DNA of 40,439 bases, taken from contig NZ_LMVQ01000124.1 in the NCBI RefSeq assembly GCF_001545925.1, positions 1 through 40,439 on the forward strand, read 5' to 3'. The notes beneath the pieces are model-generated. The model worked only from the letters and a program-made list of their open reading frames with translations, was not told the origin of the DNA and ran no database searches. Below, piece after piece: positions 32,141-40,439 of this stretch. A program made the position numbers and the translations under genes. The stretch is from Mycobacterium sp. NAZ190054. Its GTDB lineage: Bacteria > Actinomycetota > Actinomycetes > Mycobacteriales > Mycobacteriaceae. Numbering within the stretch: position 1 is the first letter of the stretch; the number at the start of each line of letters is the position of its first letter.

Positions 32141-33648
32141 GCGGGACGCTGGCCGATGCGCTGCGCGAAGCCGCACGCGAGACGCCGAACCGGGTGCTGC
32201 TGCGTGACGACGCGGTGTCGCTGAGCTGCGCCGAGCTGTCGGACCAGGCGACGGCGTTGGCACATGCGCTCACCCGGCGGATGCCGGCGGGCAGCGTGGT
32301 GTCCTTCATGGTGCCCAACTGGCACGAGGCCGCGATCGTCTACCTCGGCGCCACGTTGGCCGGCATGGTGGTCAACCCGATCCTTCCGTCGTTGCGCGAG
32401 CGGGAGCTGTCGTTCATCCTCGACGACGCCGGCAGCCGGATGATCTTCATCCCGCAGACGTTCGGCGGTCACGACTACGCCGCGATGCTCGACCGTGTGG
32501 TCGCCGGCCTGGCGGCCCCGCCGGAGGTCGTCGTCGTCCGCGGCGAGCCGGGACGCCTGGCGCTGCCGGATCTGCTGGCCGAACCGGGCCGGGGCGCGCT
32601 GCCCGAGCCGGACCCGGCCGCCACCCGGATGATCATGTACACCTCCGGAACCACCGGAAGGCCGAAAGGTGTGCTGCACAGCCATGAGTCGCTGGCTGCG
32701 CTGATCGCACAGCTGGGCCGGTACTGGCGGATCGACCCGGGCGACACCTTCCTGGTCCCGTCACCGATCGCCCACATCGGGGGGTCGATCTACGCGTTCG
32801 AATGCCCGCTCCTGCTCGGCACGCAGGCGGTGCTGTTGCAACGGTGGGATCCCGACGCCGCGGTGGCGCTGATGCTCGCACACCGCTGCACCCACATGGC
32901 CGGGGCGACGCCGTTCCTGGACGGGCTGCTGGCCGCGGCCCGCCGCGCGGACACCAGACTGCCCGACCTGAAGGTGTTCATCTGCGGCGGGGCGTCGGTG
33001 CCGCCGTCGCTCATCCGCAGCGCCGCAGAATATTTCGACAAAGCAGCGGTGAGCCGGGTGTACGGTTCGACCGAAGTCCCGGTGACCACGGTGGGATCCC
33101 TCGACGACGTCGACCGGGCCGCCGACACCGACGGACGGCCGGGCATCGCCGACATCAGACTGGTCGACGGTGAGATCCGTACCCGCGGGCCGCAGATGCT
33201 GACCGGATACCTGCACGCCGAGGACAACCGCGACGCTTTCGACGAGGCCGGCTACTTCCGCACCGGTGACCTGGGCCGCCTCACCGACGACGGGCATCTG
33301 GTGGTCACCGGCCGGGCCAAGGACATCATCATCCGCAACGGCGAGAACATCTCCCCCAAGGAGGTCGAGGACATCCTCGTCACCCACCCGCGGATCGCGG
33401 AGATCGCGATCGTCGGCCTCCCCGACCCGCGCACCGGGGAGCGGGCCTGCGCGGCGATCGTCGCCGCCGGTCCGCCCGCGCCGGACGTCGCCGAACTCGG
33501 GGAGTTCCTCGTCGCGCGCGGTGTCGCGAAGTTCAAGGTGCCCGAGCAGGTGGTGTTCGTCGACGCACTGCCCAAGAACGATGCGGGCAAGGTGCTCAAG
33601 CACGCGATCAGAGCCGATCTGGCGAAGGAGGGTTCGACATGCAGGTAG
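32137..33648 (+). CDS. AMP-forming acyl-CoA synthetase (first)
   Basis: The 503-residue product starts at ATG 32137, overlapping the GntR stop by ATGA. It contains the adenylate-forming enzyme motifs: P-loop MYTSGTTGRPKGVLHSH, aromatic-binding motif as YGSTEVP, YFRTGDLGRL, hinge GRAKDIIIRNGENISPKEVE and the catalytic Lys region PKNDAGKVLKHAI. It activates a carboxylic acid to its acyl-AMP and then CoA thioester. The length suits medium-chain or cyclic acid ligases. Its 3' end overlaps the next SDR by 10 bp. Confidence 0.93.
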   Translation: MSGTLADALREAARETPNRVLLRDDAVSLSCAELSDQATALAHALTRRMPAGSVVSFMVPNWHEAAIVYLGATLAGMVVNPILPSLRERELSFILDDAGSRMIFIPQTFGGHDYAAMLDRVVAGLAAPPEVVVVRGEPGRLALPDLLAEPGRGALPEPDPAATRMIMYTSGTTGRPKGVLHSHESLAALIAQLGRYWRIDPGDTFLVPSPIAHIGGSIYAFECPLLLGTQAVLLQRWDPDAAVALMLAHRCTHMAGATPFLDGLLAAARRADTRLPDLKVFICGGASVPPSLIRSAAEYFDKAAVSRVYGSTEVPVTTVGSLDDVDRAADTDGRPGIADIRLVDGEIRTRGPQMLTGYLHAEDNRDAFDEAGYFRTGDLGRLTDDGHLVVTGRAKDIIIRNGENISPKEVEDILVTHPRIAEIAIVGLPDPRTGERACAAIVAAGPPAPDVAELGEFLVARGVAKFKVPEQVVFVDALPKNDAGKVLKHAIRADLAKEGSTCR

Positions 33649-34403
33649 CGATCGTCACCGGCGCCAGCAGCGGCATCGGGTTCAGTTGTGCGACAACGCT
33701 TGCCGCGCAGGGCATGGCGGTGCTGGGCACCGGGCGTGACCGGGACCGGCTCGCCGAGTTGGGCCGGACCTCCGACCGGATCGCGACGCTGGCGGTCGAC
33801 CTGACCGACGACGACGCCCCGCAGCGCATCGTGTCCGCGGCGTTGGAGCGGTGGGGCCGGATCGACTTCCTGATCAACAACGCAGGCATCGGCAGCCCGA
33901 AGCCGTTGCACGAGACCGACGACGACACCCTGGACCGGTTCCTGGGCATCATGCTGCGGGCGCCGTTCCGGCTGGCACGCGACGTGATCGTGCACATGCA
34001 GCCCGGCTCGGCGATCATCAACGTGACGTCGACGTTCGCGGTCGTCGGCGGGCTCCGTGGCGGGGCGTACTCGGCGGCCAAGGGCGGACTGACGGCCCTG
34101 ACCGGTCACATCGCCTGCCAGTACGGCGCCCAGGGGATCCGGTGCAACGCCGTCGCGCCCGGTGTCACGCTGACACCGATGGTCGCCACGCGACTGGAGG
34201 ACGAGCGCTTCCGCAAGATCAACACCGAGATGACCCCGCACCAGCGGCTCGGGCGCGTCGAGGACATCGCGTCGACGGTGGCGTTCCTGTGCTCGGAGGG
34301 CGGCAGCTTCATCAACGGTCAGACGATCGTCGTCGACGGCGGTTGGAGTTCGACGAAGTACCTGTCCGACTTCGCGCTGAACTCGGACTGGGTGGCGCGT
34401 TGA
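33639..34403 (+). CDS. SDR-family oxidoreductase
   Basis: The 254-residue product is a classical SDR: cofactor motif VTGASSGIGFSCATTLAAQG, LINNAGIG, Ser in IINVTSTFAVVGG, catalytic YSAAKGGLTALT and a C-terminal GQTIVVDGGWSSTKYL. It interconverts an alcohol and a ketone with NAD(P)(H). ATG 33639 lies within the end of the preceding ligase gene, and its stop overlaps the following ligase by TTGA, so all three are translationally coupled. Confidence 0.92.
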   Translation: MQVAIVTGASSGIGFSCATTLAAQGMAVLGTGRDRDRLAELGRTSDRIATLAVDLTDDDAPQRIVSAALERWGRIDFLINNAGIGSPKPLHETDDDTLDRFLGIMLRAPFRLARDVIVHMQPGSAIINVTSTFAVVGGLRGGAYSAAKGGLTALTGHIACQYGAQGIRCNAVAPGVTLTPMVATRLEDERFRKINTEMTPHQRLGRVEDIASTVAFLCSEGGSFINGQTIVVDGGWSSTKYLSDFALNSDWVAR

Positions 34404-35881
34404 ACCTGTTCGCCCTGCTCGACCAGGCCGCGGCGCGCCACGGCGACCGGGGCGCGGTGTATCACGGTGAGCGGCAGGTCCATACCTGGGCGTCGTTGCG
34501 CGAGCGGGCGTTGCGGCTCGCGTCGTCCCTGCGGGGGTCGGGGCCCGGCGCCCGGATCGCGGTGGCCAGTGAGAACAGCCCGCACCTCGTCGAGTTGATG
34601 TTCGCGATCTGGGCCGCGGAATGTGTGTTCGTGCCGCTCAACTACAAACTGCACCCCCGCGAGATGGCGCAGATCCTCGACGACTCGGGTGCGGCCCGGG
34701 TGTTCACCTCGGCGAAGGTCGGCGCCGAGCTGGCCGCGGTGACGTCGGCGCCGGTCGAGACGATCGGTTCTGTCGAGTACGAGAGCCGTTGTACTGCAGA
34801 TGCTTCGGCGGTACCGCGCACCACGGATCCGGCGCTGCTGGCCTGGCTGTTCTACACCAGCGGCACCACCGGGCGGTCGAAGGGCGCGATGCTGTCGCAC
34901 CGCAACCTGATCGCGATGACGGTGTCACACCTGGCGGACTTCGACTCCCCCGACCAGAACTGCAGCCTGATCCACGGCGCCCCGATGTCACATGGTTCGG
35001 GACTCTATGTGCCCCCGTACGTTTCGCGCGGTGCACGCCAAGTGGTGCCGGCGTCGGGGACGTTCGACCCCGACGAGTTCCTCGACCTGTGCGAGCGGCA
35101 CCCGGGCTGCAGTGCGTTCCTCGCGCCGACCATGGTGGCCCGGCTGGTGCAGACCGGACGGGCCTGTCCTTCGAACCTGAAGACCATCGTGTACGGCGGC
35201 GGACCGATGTACGTGGAGAGCCTGAAGAAGGCGATGGCAGCGTTGGGTCCGGTCTTCGTGCAGCTGTACGGGCAGGGCGAGGCGCCGATGACGATCACCG
35301 GGTTGCGCAGGCAGGACCATGTCGCCGAAGACGGATGGGCGCCCGACGCGGTGCTCGGCTCGGTGGGCTACGCGCGCTCCGGCGTCGACGTCGCGGTGCT
35401 GGGACCGGACGGCGCACCCGCCGCGATCGGTGAGATCGGTGAGATCGTGTGCCGCGGTGACGTGGTGATGTCGGGGTACTGGAAGAACCCGGCCGCCACC
35501 AAGGCGACGCTGCGGGACGGCTGGCTGTGCACCGGGGACATGGGTTCGTTCGACGCCAACGGCTTCCTGACGCTGCGCGACCGGTCCAAGGACGTGGTGA
35601 TCAGCGGCGGCAGCAACATCTATCCGCGCGAGGTGGAAGAGGTGCTGTTGGAGCACCCCGCCGTGGTCGAGGCCGGGGTGGTCGGCGCCCCCGACGAGGA
35701 GTGGGGCGAGGTCGTCGTCGCGTTCATCGTCGGTGACGTCTCGCCCGCCGACCTGGACGTCCACCTGCTCGAGCGCATCGCGCGGTTCAAACGGCCGAAG
35801 CGCTACGAGTTCGTCGGTGAACTGCCGAAGAACAGCTACGGCAAGGTGCTCAAGCGTGAACTGCGGGCCCGGCTGGGCTGA
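34400..35881 (+). CDS. AMP-forming acyl-CoA synthetase (second)
   Basis: The 493-residue product starts at TTG 34400, overlapping the SDR stop by TTGA; no better start is visible in frame near it. Motifs are LFYTSGTTGRSKGAMLSH, the acid-binding region YGQGEAPM, LCTGDMGSFD, DRSKDVVISGGSNIYPREVE and the catalytic Lys in PKNSYGKVLKRELR. It differs clearly from the first ligase in the substrate-binding half, so the two likely activate different acids, for example the starting acid and a later ring-opened intermediate. It is the last gene of the rightward operon; a cyclic-di-GMP protein starts 14 bp on. Confidence 0.92.
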   Translation: MNLFALLDQAAARHGDRGAVYHGERQVHTWASLRERALRLASSLRGSGPGARIAVASENSPHLVELMFAIWAAECVFVPLNYKLHPREMAQILDDSGAARVFTSAKVGAELAAVTSAPVETIGSVEYESRCTADASAVPRTTDPALLAWLFYTSGTTGRSKGAMLSHRNLIAMTVSHLADFDSPDQNCSLIHGAPMSHGSGLYVPPYVSRGARQVVPASGTFDPDEFLDLCERHPGCSAFLAPTMVARLVQTGRACPSNLKTIVYGGGPMYVESLKKAMAALGPVFVQLYGQGEAPMTITGLRRQDHVAEDGWAPDAVLGSVGYARSGVDVAVLGPDGAPAAIGEIGEIVCRGDVVMSGYWKNPAATKATLRDGWLCTGDMGSFDANGFLTLRDRSKDVVISGGSNIYPREVEEVLLEHPAVVEAGVVGAPDEEWGEVVVAFIVGDVSPADLDVHLLERIARFKRPKRYEFVGELPKNSYGKVLKRELRARLG

Positions 35882-35895
35882 GGACTACCGGCATC

Positions 35896-37689
35896 GTGCG
35901 GTTCGGCGGCTACCATGTCGGCGTGGGGTGGGTGCGGGCCGGCCGGACCGCAGTCAAGCGCGCGCAGATGTGGCCGGGCATCGCGACACCGACGCTCATG
36001 GCCCGCACTGCCGGTGCCTACTTCCTGGTCGGCGGCGTCCTGGTCGCTCTCGTCACCGCGCTGGCCTCCGACGCCTTCCGCAGCGCCGCCGTGCAGTATG
36101 GCAACGCCGCCGTCGCCGTCTTCGTCGGTGTCTGTGTGCTGCTGATCGGACCGCGGTTGAGTCTGCGGCAGTTTCATCTGCTGGTCCTGACCGCGATCGC
36201 GCTGATCACGTTGTCCGTCAACGCATCGACAGGGCCCGTCGCGGTGTCCTTCGCGACCCTGTATGTATTCGTCGCCTGCGCAGCCTTCTTCGTCGCGTGG
36301 CCCGCCGCGGTGGTCCACATGGGGCTGGCGATCGCGTGCTGCCTGACCACACTGGCCCTGACCCCGGCGGTGCCCTGGTGGACCGGGGCGGTCACCGCCG
36401 CCACCACCGCAGCGATCGGGACGGCCATCGTGATCCTCGGCCGGATCGTGTCCAAGGCCGAGCTCGACGAGGCCACCGGCGTGCCCAACCGCCGGGGTTT
36501 CGACCGGGCCGTCAACGCCGAGATCAAGAAGGCGCTCGCCACCGGGCACGGTCCGGCGGTCGTCCTGATGTCGGTCGACGGGCACGCCGCGATCCACGAA
36601 GAATTCGGGGACCGGGCCGGTGATGCGGTGATGCAACAGCTCGTCGCAGCGTGGCGCAGCATGCTCGCCCCCGGCCAGGTCCTCGCCCGGCGCGGCGACG
36701 ACGAGTTCGCGTTGCTGCTGCCGGAGACCACCGAACAGCGCGCGTTCGAGCTGACCGAACTGCTTCGCGCCGGCAGCTCACGAGAGTTCTCGGCAGGCGT
36801 CAGCGCGTGGAGCCCCGGGGAATCGGCGTCGCCGGTTCTGGCGCGCGCCGACACCGCGCTGCGCCGGGCCAGATCGATCGGCCGGAACCGCACGATGCTG
36901 GAATCCTCGCGGCTACCGCCCCTGGCGCGTCAACTCAGCGACGCGCTCGCCGCGGAGACCATCGGCGTGCACTACCAGCCCGTCGTCCGGCTCACCGACG
37001 ACGACGCCGTCGTGGGCGTCGAGGCGCTGTTGCGATGGTCGCCGGCACTCGGCTCCGAACTGCATGCCGGCGAGGTCATCCGCGTCGCCGAGGACAACGA
37101 GCTGATCGGCGAGCTCGACCAGTACGTCTTGCGACGCGCCTGCCTGGACGCGTGCTGGATGCAGCAGCAGTCTGCCGAGCTGCGAATGACTCTGAGTGTC
37201 AACGTGTCCGGGCTCGAACTGGTCGAACCCGGCTACGTCGACCGGGTCGTCGGCACCCTCGCGGTCACGGGCTGGCCCGCCCGACAACTGGTCCTGGAGG
37301 TCACCGAGAGCGTGCTCGACGTCGACCGGCCGTCCTCGATCAAAGCCTTGATCGAGCTCCGACGCCACGGGATCCGGATCGCCATCGACGATTTCGGCAC
37401 CGGTTACTCGTCGCTGAGCAGACTCCAGAAGCTGCCGACCGACCTGCTCAAACTCGATGCGTCGTTCACCGCGTCGATCACGCCGGCACCTTCGCCGCCG
37501 CCGCTGTTGCAGGCCGTCGCCGGCCTCGCCGATGCCCTCGGCCTGCCCTTCATCGCCGAGGGGGTGGAGACCGAGCACCAGGCCGACGTGCTGCGGGCGA
37601 TGGGATGCCCCCTGGCGCAGGGTTACCACTTCGGGCGACCCCAGCCGCGGGAGGCGGTCGTCGCCGCGATTGCGCGCGCCACACGTTGA
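35896..37689 (+). CDS. Membrane-bound GGDEF/EAL protein with degenerate GGDEF motif
   Basis: The 597-residue product (GTG 35896; GTG 35923 and ATG 35968 are alternatives) has about six membrane helices in residues ~37-185, a GGDEF domain (~195-335) and an EAL domain (~345-595). The GGDEF domain keeps the DEATGVPNRRGF helix but its active-site loop reads Gly267-Asp-Asp-Glu-Phe271, with the second Gly replaced by Asp, so diguanylate cyclase activity is doubtful. The EAL domain looks active: VGVEALLRW (Glu376), NVSGLEL, EVTESVLDV, IAIDDFGTGYSSLSRLQ (Asp498, Asp499), LLKLDASF and IAEGVETEHQ. It probably hydrolyses cyclic-di-GMP, perhaps with the GGDEF domain as a GTP sensor. It lies 14 bp after the catabolic ligase gene. 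Confidence 0.92.
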   Translation: MRFGGYHVGVGWVRAGRTAVKRAQMWPGIATPTLMARTAGAYFLVGGVLVALVTALASDAFRSAAVQYGNAAVAVFVGVCVLLIGPRLSLRQFHLLVLTAIALITLSVNASTGPVAVSFATLYVFVACAAFFVAWPAAVVHMGLAIACCLTTLALTPAVPWWTGAVTAATTAAIGTAIVILGRIVSKAELDEATGVPNRRGFDRAVNAEIKKALATGHGPAVVLMSVDGHAAIHEEFGDRAGDAVMQQLVAAWRSMLAPGQVLARRGDDEFALLLPETTEQRAFELTELLRAGSSREFSAGVSAWSPGESASPVLARADTALRRARSIGRNRTMLESSRLPPLARQLSDALAAETIGVHYQPVVRLTDDDAVVGVEALLRWSPALGSELHAGEVIRVAEDNELIGELDQYVLRRACLDACWMQQQSAELRMTLSVNVSGLELVEPGYVDRVVGTLAVTGWPARQLVLEVTESVLDVDRPSSIKALIELRRHGIRIAIDDFGTGYSSLSRLQKLPTDLLKLDASFTASITPAPSPPPLLQAVAGLADALGLPFIAEGVETEHQADVLRAMGCPLAQGYHFGRPQPREAVVAAIARATR

Positions 37690-37734
37690 CGACCGAATCG
37701 GCGCAAACCCGACTCCGGCCGGAGCGCCGCACCC

Positions 37735-37740
37735 TATGCT
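37735..37740 (+). promoter_or_regulatory. -10 element for leaderless LLM gene transcript
   Basis: TATGCT fits TANNNT and is followed by six bases (GAGCGA) and GTG 37747, the spacing expected for transcription starting at the start codon. A 12-bp palindrome CTCCGGCCGGAG at 37713-37724 covers the -35 region and might be an operator. Confidence 0.45.
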
Positions 37741-37746
37741 GAGCGA

Positions 37747-38886
37747 GTGCCCAGCAGTGCAGCGGTGCAACCGGCGGCGTTCCTGCGCACCACGCTGCCG
37801 CTCGACCTGTCCGGGCTCGGCCGGCTCGACACCGGCCGCTATCACTCGATCTGGTTGCCCGACCACATGGTCAGCTTCTGGCCCGACTCGATCTGGACCC
37901 CCGAGTTCACCGATCTGGCCACCGCATCACCGTCCCCGCACCGGCACCTCGACGGGATGGCGGTGGCCGCGGCGGCCGCGGTGCTGACCGAGCACACCCC
38001 TCTGGCCACCGCGGTCGTCGACACCGTCCGCCGCCATCCGGCGTCGCTGGCCCAGTCCGCCCTGACCATCGACCACCTCGCCCGCGGGCGATTCATCCTC
38101 GGCCTGGGCAGTGGCGAGAGTGAGAACATCGTGCCCTACGGGTTCGACTTCGCCCGGCCGGTCAGCCGCTTCGAAGAAGCGCTGCGCGTCATCCGGTTGC
38201 TGTGGGAGTCCGACGGACCCGTCGATTTCACCGGGCGGTTCTACCGGCTGCACCACGCGCGGTTGGACACCGAACCGTTCGACGGCCGCTTTCCGGAGAT
38301 CTGGATCGGCGCGAGCGGTCCCCGGATGCTCGACATCGTCGGCCGCTACGCCGACGGCTGGTGGCCGGCCGGTGCGTGGACCCCTGACCATTACGCCGAC
38401 ATGCTGTCCGCGGTGCGCGGCTCGGCCGAACGCGCCGGCCGTGACCCGATGGCGGTCACCCCGTGCTTCATCCAGGTCTGTCTGATCGCCGACGACGAGG
38501 CCATGCTGGCCGAGATCTTCCGAGCGCCGCTGGTGAAGGCCTTCCTGCTACAGGTGTCCGCACAGACGCTTCGGTCGTTCGGGTTCGCGCATCCGATGGG
38601 CGAGGACTGGCACGGCTTCCACGACATCGACCCCGCCACCATGACCCGTGAACGCATCGTCGACTTCCTCGGCCGGGTCGAACCGGAGGCTCTGCTGGCC
38701 GTCATCCCGCACGGCACCCCGGCGCAGGTGGCCCGCCGGATCAAGGAGTTCGTCGATGCGGGGTTACGCGTGCCGAAGATCATGGACTACGGCGCGATGG
38801 CCGGATTGCACTACGCCGCAACGTCCGCGGATCGGGTACGCGAGACCGAGGACGAACTGCTGCGGCTCTGCGGGGCGGCATCGTGA
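37747..38886 (+). CDS. LLM-class (F420-dependent type) flavin oxidoreductase
   Basis: The 379-residue product starts at GTG 37747, apparently leaderless. It has the luciferase-like monooxygenase TIM-barrel motifs: HSIWLPDHMVSFW, LATAVVDTVRRHPASLAQSA, LTIDHLARGRFILGLGSGES, FEEALRVIRLLWESDGPVDF, FPEIWIGASGPRMLDIVGRY, ADGWWPAGAWTPDHYADMLS. The GLGSGESEN and WIGASGP blocks are typical of F420-dependent mycobacterial members, which reduce or oxidise ketones, alcohols or sugar phosphates. The substrate is unknown. It is coupled to the sulfotransferase gene by a GTGA overlap. Confidence 0.9.
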   Translation: MPSSAAVQPAAFLRTTLPLDLSGLGRLDTGRYHSIWLPDHMVSFWPDSIWTPEFTDLATASPSPHRHLDGMAVAAAAAVLTEHTPLATAVVDTVRRHPASLAQSALTIDHLARGRFILGLGSGESENIVPYGFDFARPVSRFEEALRVIRLLWESDGPVDFTGRFYRLHHARLDTEPFDGRFPEIWIGASGPRMLDIVGRYADGWWPAGAWTPDHYADMLSAVRGSAERAGRDPMAVTPCFIQVCLIADDEAMLAEIFRAPLVKAFLLQVSAQTLRSFGFAHPMGEDWHGFHDIDPATMTRERIVDFLGRVEPEALLAVIPHGTPAQVARRIKEFVDAGLRVPKIMDYGAMAGLHYAATSADRVRETEDELLRLCGAAS

Positions 38887-40052
38887 GCACTGTCCTGGAC
38901 GCGGGCCGGCTCCTGCGCGACGCCGAGGCCGCCACCGGTCTGCGCGACTACGGTGATCCGACGCTGCCGCAGCGGTTCGCGACCGCCGTCGACCTTCTCA
39001 ACGATTCCGGCATGGACGCCGACGGTCTCGCACGGGCCGAGGAGGTGTGTCACTGGCTGCTGACCTCGCGGCTGGAGTTCTTCGCCGACCGCGCTCGCCA
39101 CCCGGTCGCCGCCGAGGTCATCGACCGCCCGATGTTCGTGACAGGCGAACCCCGTTCGGGCACAACGCTGATGCACGCCCTGCTGTCGGTGGATCCGGAC
39201 GCCCGGGCGCTGCGGTTCTGGGAGGTGATGTATCCGTCGCCGCCGCCGGGCCTGGCCACCGGCGACGATCCCCGGCCGGCGCGCGCCGACGCGGACTGGC
39301 GCGAGATCAACACCAGGATGCCCAAGTGGCTGCACAGTCACCCCTACAACGACATGCTCGGCGCCGGACTGCCGGAGGACGAGCGCACCTGGGCGTTCGA
39401 CTTCCGGGTGATGACGCCGACCGCGTGGTGGCGGGTGCCGATGCAGACCGTGGTCGGCGGACTGCCCACCGACGCGGCGGCGCAGTACCGTATCCACAAG
39501 GCGATGCTGCAGCAATGCCAGTACGGCCGCCCGCCGAAGTACTGGGTGTGCAAGGGTTTCCACGGGTTCCGGCTCACCGAGTTCTTCGACACCTATCCCG
39601 ACGCGTCGCTGCTGTGGCTGCATCGTGACCCGGTCCAGGTGGCGGCGTCGCGCACCATGATGATGGCCGACATCCTCGAAGGCATCGTCGGCCCGGTCGA
39701 CCTGAAAGCCGCGGCGAAGATGCATCTGGAGCTGACCCGGGCGAGCATCGCCAACACCATGAGCCATCCGCTCGTCGCCGACCCACGCATCCTGCACGTG
39801 CGTTACACCGATTTCGTCGCCGACCAGGTCGGTGTTGCGCGCGCGTACTACTCGTTCAGCGGACGCGAACTGACCCCGCGAGCCGAGACCGCCATGCGCG
39901 ACTATCTGGCGCGCAATCCCGGCGACCGGTACGGCAAGTTCCGCTACTCCACCTCGCTGCTCACCGACATCGGCGAGAACCTCGACGCGCTGCACGAGGA
40001 GTTCCGGCCCTTCCGGGAGCGGTTCGGCGTCGAGATCGAGAAGCGGGACTGA
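38883..40052 (+). CDS. PAPS-dependent sulfotransferase family protein
   Basis: The 389-residue product starts at GTG 38883, overlapping the LLM stop. It has the 5'-phosphosulfate loop PMFVTGEPRSGTTLMHALLS (near residue 85), WVCKGFHGFRLTEFFDTYPD and the 3'-phosphate-binding region ASLLWLHRDPVQVAASRTMM, followed by a helical end. This belongs to the Sulfotransfer_3-like proteins abundant in mycobacteria; several sulfate lipids or carry out other transfers, and many have no known substrate. It appears cytoplasmic. The next gene starts within 11 bp. Confidence 0.88.
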   Translation: MSTVLDAGRLLRDAEAATGLRDYGDPTLPQRFATAVDLLNDSGMDADGLARAEEVCHWLLTSRLEFFADRARHPVAAEVIDRPMFVTGEPRSGTTLMHALLSVDPDARALRFWEVMYPSPPPGLATGDDPRPARADADWREINTRMPKWLHSHPYNDMLGAGLPEDERTWAFDFRVMTPTAWWRVPMQTVVGGLPTDAAAQYRIHKAMLQQCQYGRPPKYWVCKGFHGFRLTEFFDTYPDASLLWLHRDPVQVAASRTMMMADILEGIVGPVDLKAAAKMHLELTRASIANTMSHPLVADPRILHVRYTDFVADQVGVARAYYSFSGRELTPRAETAMRDYLARNPGDRYGKFRYSTSLLTDIGENLDALHEEFRPFRERFGVEIEKRD

Positions 40053-40062
40053 AGGTTTGACC

Positions 40063-40313
40063 GTGCACGAGCGGCTCTCCGTCCACAACGTGACGTTCTA
40101 CGGCGCACCGCTGTCCGAGCTCCATGAGCACTGGCAGCGGCTGGCGGTGAAACAGTTGAGCGTGATCGACTCGCAGCTCTTCGATTCGGCGCTGCCAGAG
40201 CTGGCGGCCCGCCACGGCTACCGGGTGGACGCCGTCTATCACCTGTTCGGCGCGGGCAGGGTTCCCGTCGCGCCGGCCGAGGTGCGCGCCGCCCGCGAAG
40301 CGCTGGACCGCGT
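40063..40313 (+). CDS. Sugar-phosphate isomerase/epimerase-like protein, 5' part only
   Basis: GTG 40063 with GAAGG seven bases upstream is preferred to TTG 40057. The first 84 residues (HERLSVHNVTFYGAPLSELH, EHWQRLAVKQLSVIDSQLFD, SALPELAARHGYRVDAVYHL, FGAGRVPVAPAEVRAAREAL) look like the start of an AP-endonuclease-2/xylose-isomerase-like TIM barrel. From 40314 the DNA is the exact reverse complement of 40063-40188, so the continuation to a stop at 40404 is antisense nonsense and is not counted. The rest of the gene lies outside the assembled sequence. Confidence 0.6.
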
Positions 40314-40439
40314 CGAATCGAAGAGCTGCGAGTCGATCACGCTCAACTGTTTCACCGCCAGCCGCTGCCAGTGCTCATGGAGCTCGGACAGCGGTGCGCC
40401 GTAGAACGTCACGTTGTGGACGGAGAGCCGCTCGTGCAC
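40063..40439. repeat. Perfect 126-bp inverted repeat at the window end
   Basis: Bases 40063-40188 and 40314-40439 are exact reverse complements, separated by 125 bp (40189-40313). The repeat lies within a coding region, and its outer edge coincides with the last base of the window. This is what a fold-back (chimeric) read or a contig-end assembly error produces. A true genomic palindrome at a replicon end is possible but unlikely. Confidence 0.95.

Noticed and set aside
40314-40404. Continuation of the isomerase-like gene to a stop at 40404
   Set aside because: This DNA is the exact reverse complement of the gene's own 5' end, so the translation is antisense.

Overview
The window is high-GC actinobacterial DNA and almost certainly from a fast-growing mycobacterium (Mycolicibacterium type). 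The evidence is a tandem pair of cyclopropane-mycolic-acid-synthase-family methyltransferases beside a KasA/KasB-type ketosynthase, a mycobacterial haem-binding (haemophore-type) secreted protein, a GAF-ANTAR regulator, an F420-type luciferase-like oxidoreductase, dense -/+4 bp gene overlaps and frequent GTG/TTG starts. No rRNA, tRNA, CRISPR array or transposase was recognised. Both ends look like contig ends: the first ~60 bases are strikingly C-rich and unlike the rest, and the last 377 bases contain a perfect 126-bp inverted repeat ending at the final base.

Left part (1-14,261), mixed housekeeping and accessory genes: a CorA-type metal transporter; an FAD/NAD(P) ferredoxin-reductase-like enzyme; a membrane-anchored DUF3060 protein; a recC gene broken after ~747 codons and joined out of frame to the C-terminal two thirds of a DUF692/MNIO (multinuclear iron oxidase) gene, itself followed by a fragment of its usual partner; two small exported proteins; a GAF-ANTAR regulator; a CIRCE-controlled Hsp20; a GNAT acetyltransferase with a small membrane protein; a DUF985 cupin; a BKACE (DUF849) enzyme; then the mycolate-type methyltransferases and ketosynthase.

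Central part (14,262-35,881), a catabolic island of about 21 kb built as two divergent transcription units around a 139-bp control region (29,657-29,795). The leftward unit is SDR, Rieske oxygenase, Baeyer-Villiger-type monooxygenase, SDR, CaiB CoA-transferase, four acyl-CoA dehydrogenase-family genes arranged as two probable heteromeric pairs, a ThDP lyase, an aldehyde dehydrogenase, an amidohydrolase and a VOC protein. The rightward unit is a double-length SMP-30-like propeller, a GntR/UTRA regulator, acyl-CoA ligase, SDR and a second acyl-CoA ligase. The control region has a perfect 16-bp palindrome and two further copies of its GTCCGGAC-type core. The set fits oxygenation of a cyclic or alicyclic substrate, lactone formation and opening, CoA activation, beta-oxidation-like steps and C-C cleavage to an aldehyde; the substrate cannot be read from the sequence.

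Right part (35,896-40,439): a membrane-bound GGDEF/EAL protein with a degenerate GGDEF motif, an F420-type LLM oxidoreductase with a leaderless-looking promoter, a sulfotransferase, and the 5' end of a sugar-phosphate isomerase/epimerase-like gene cut by the terminal inverted repeat.
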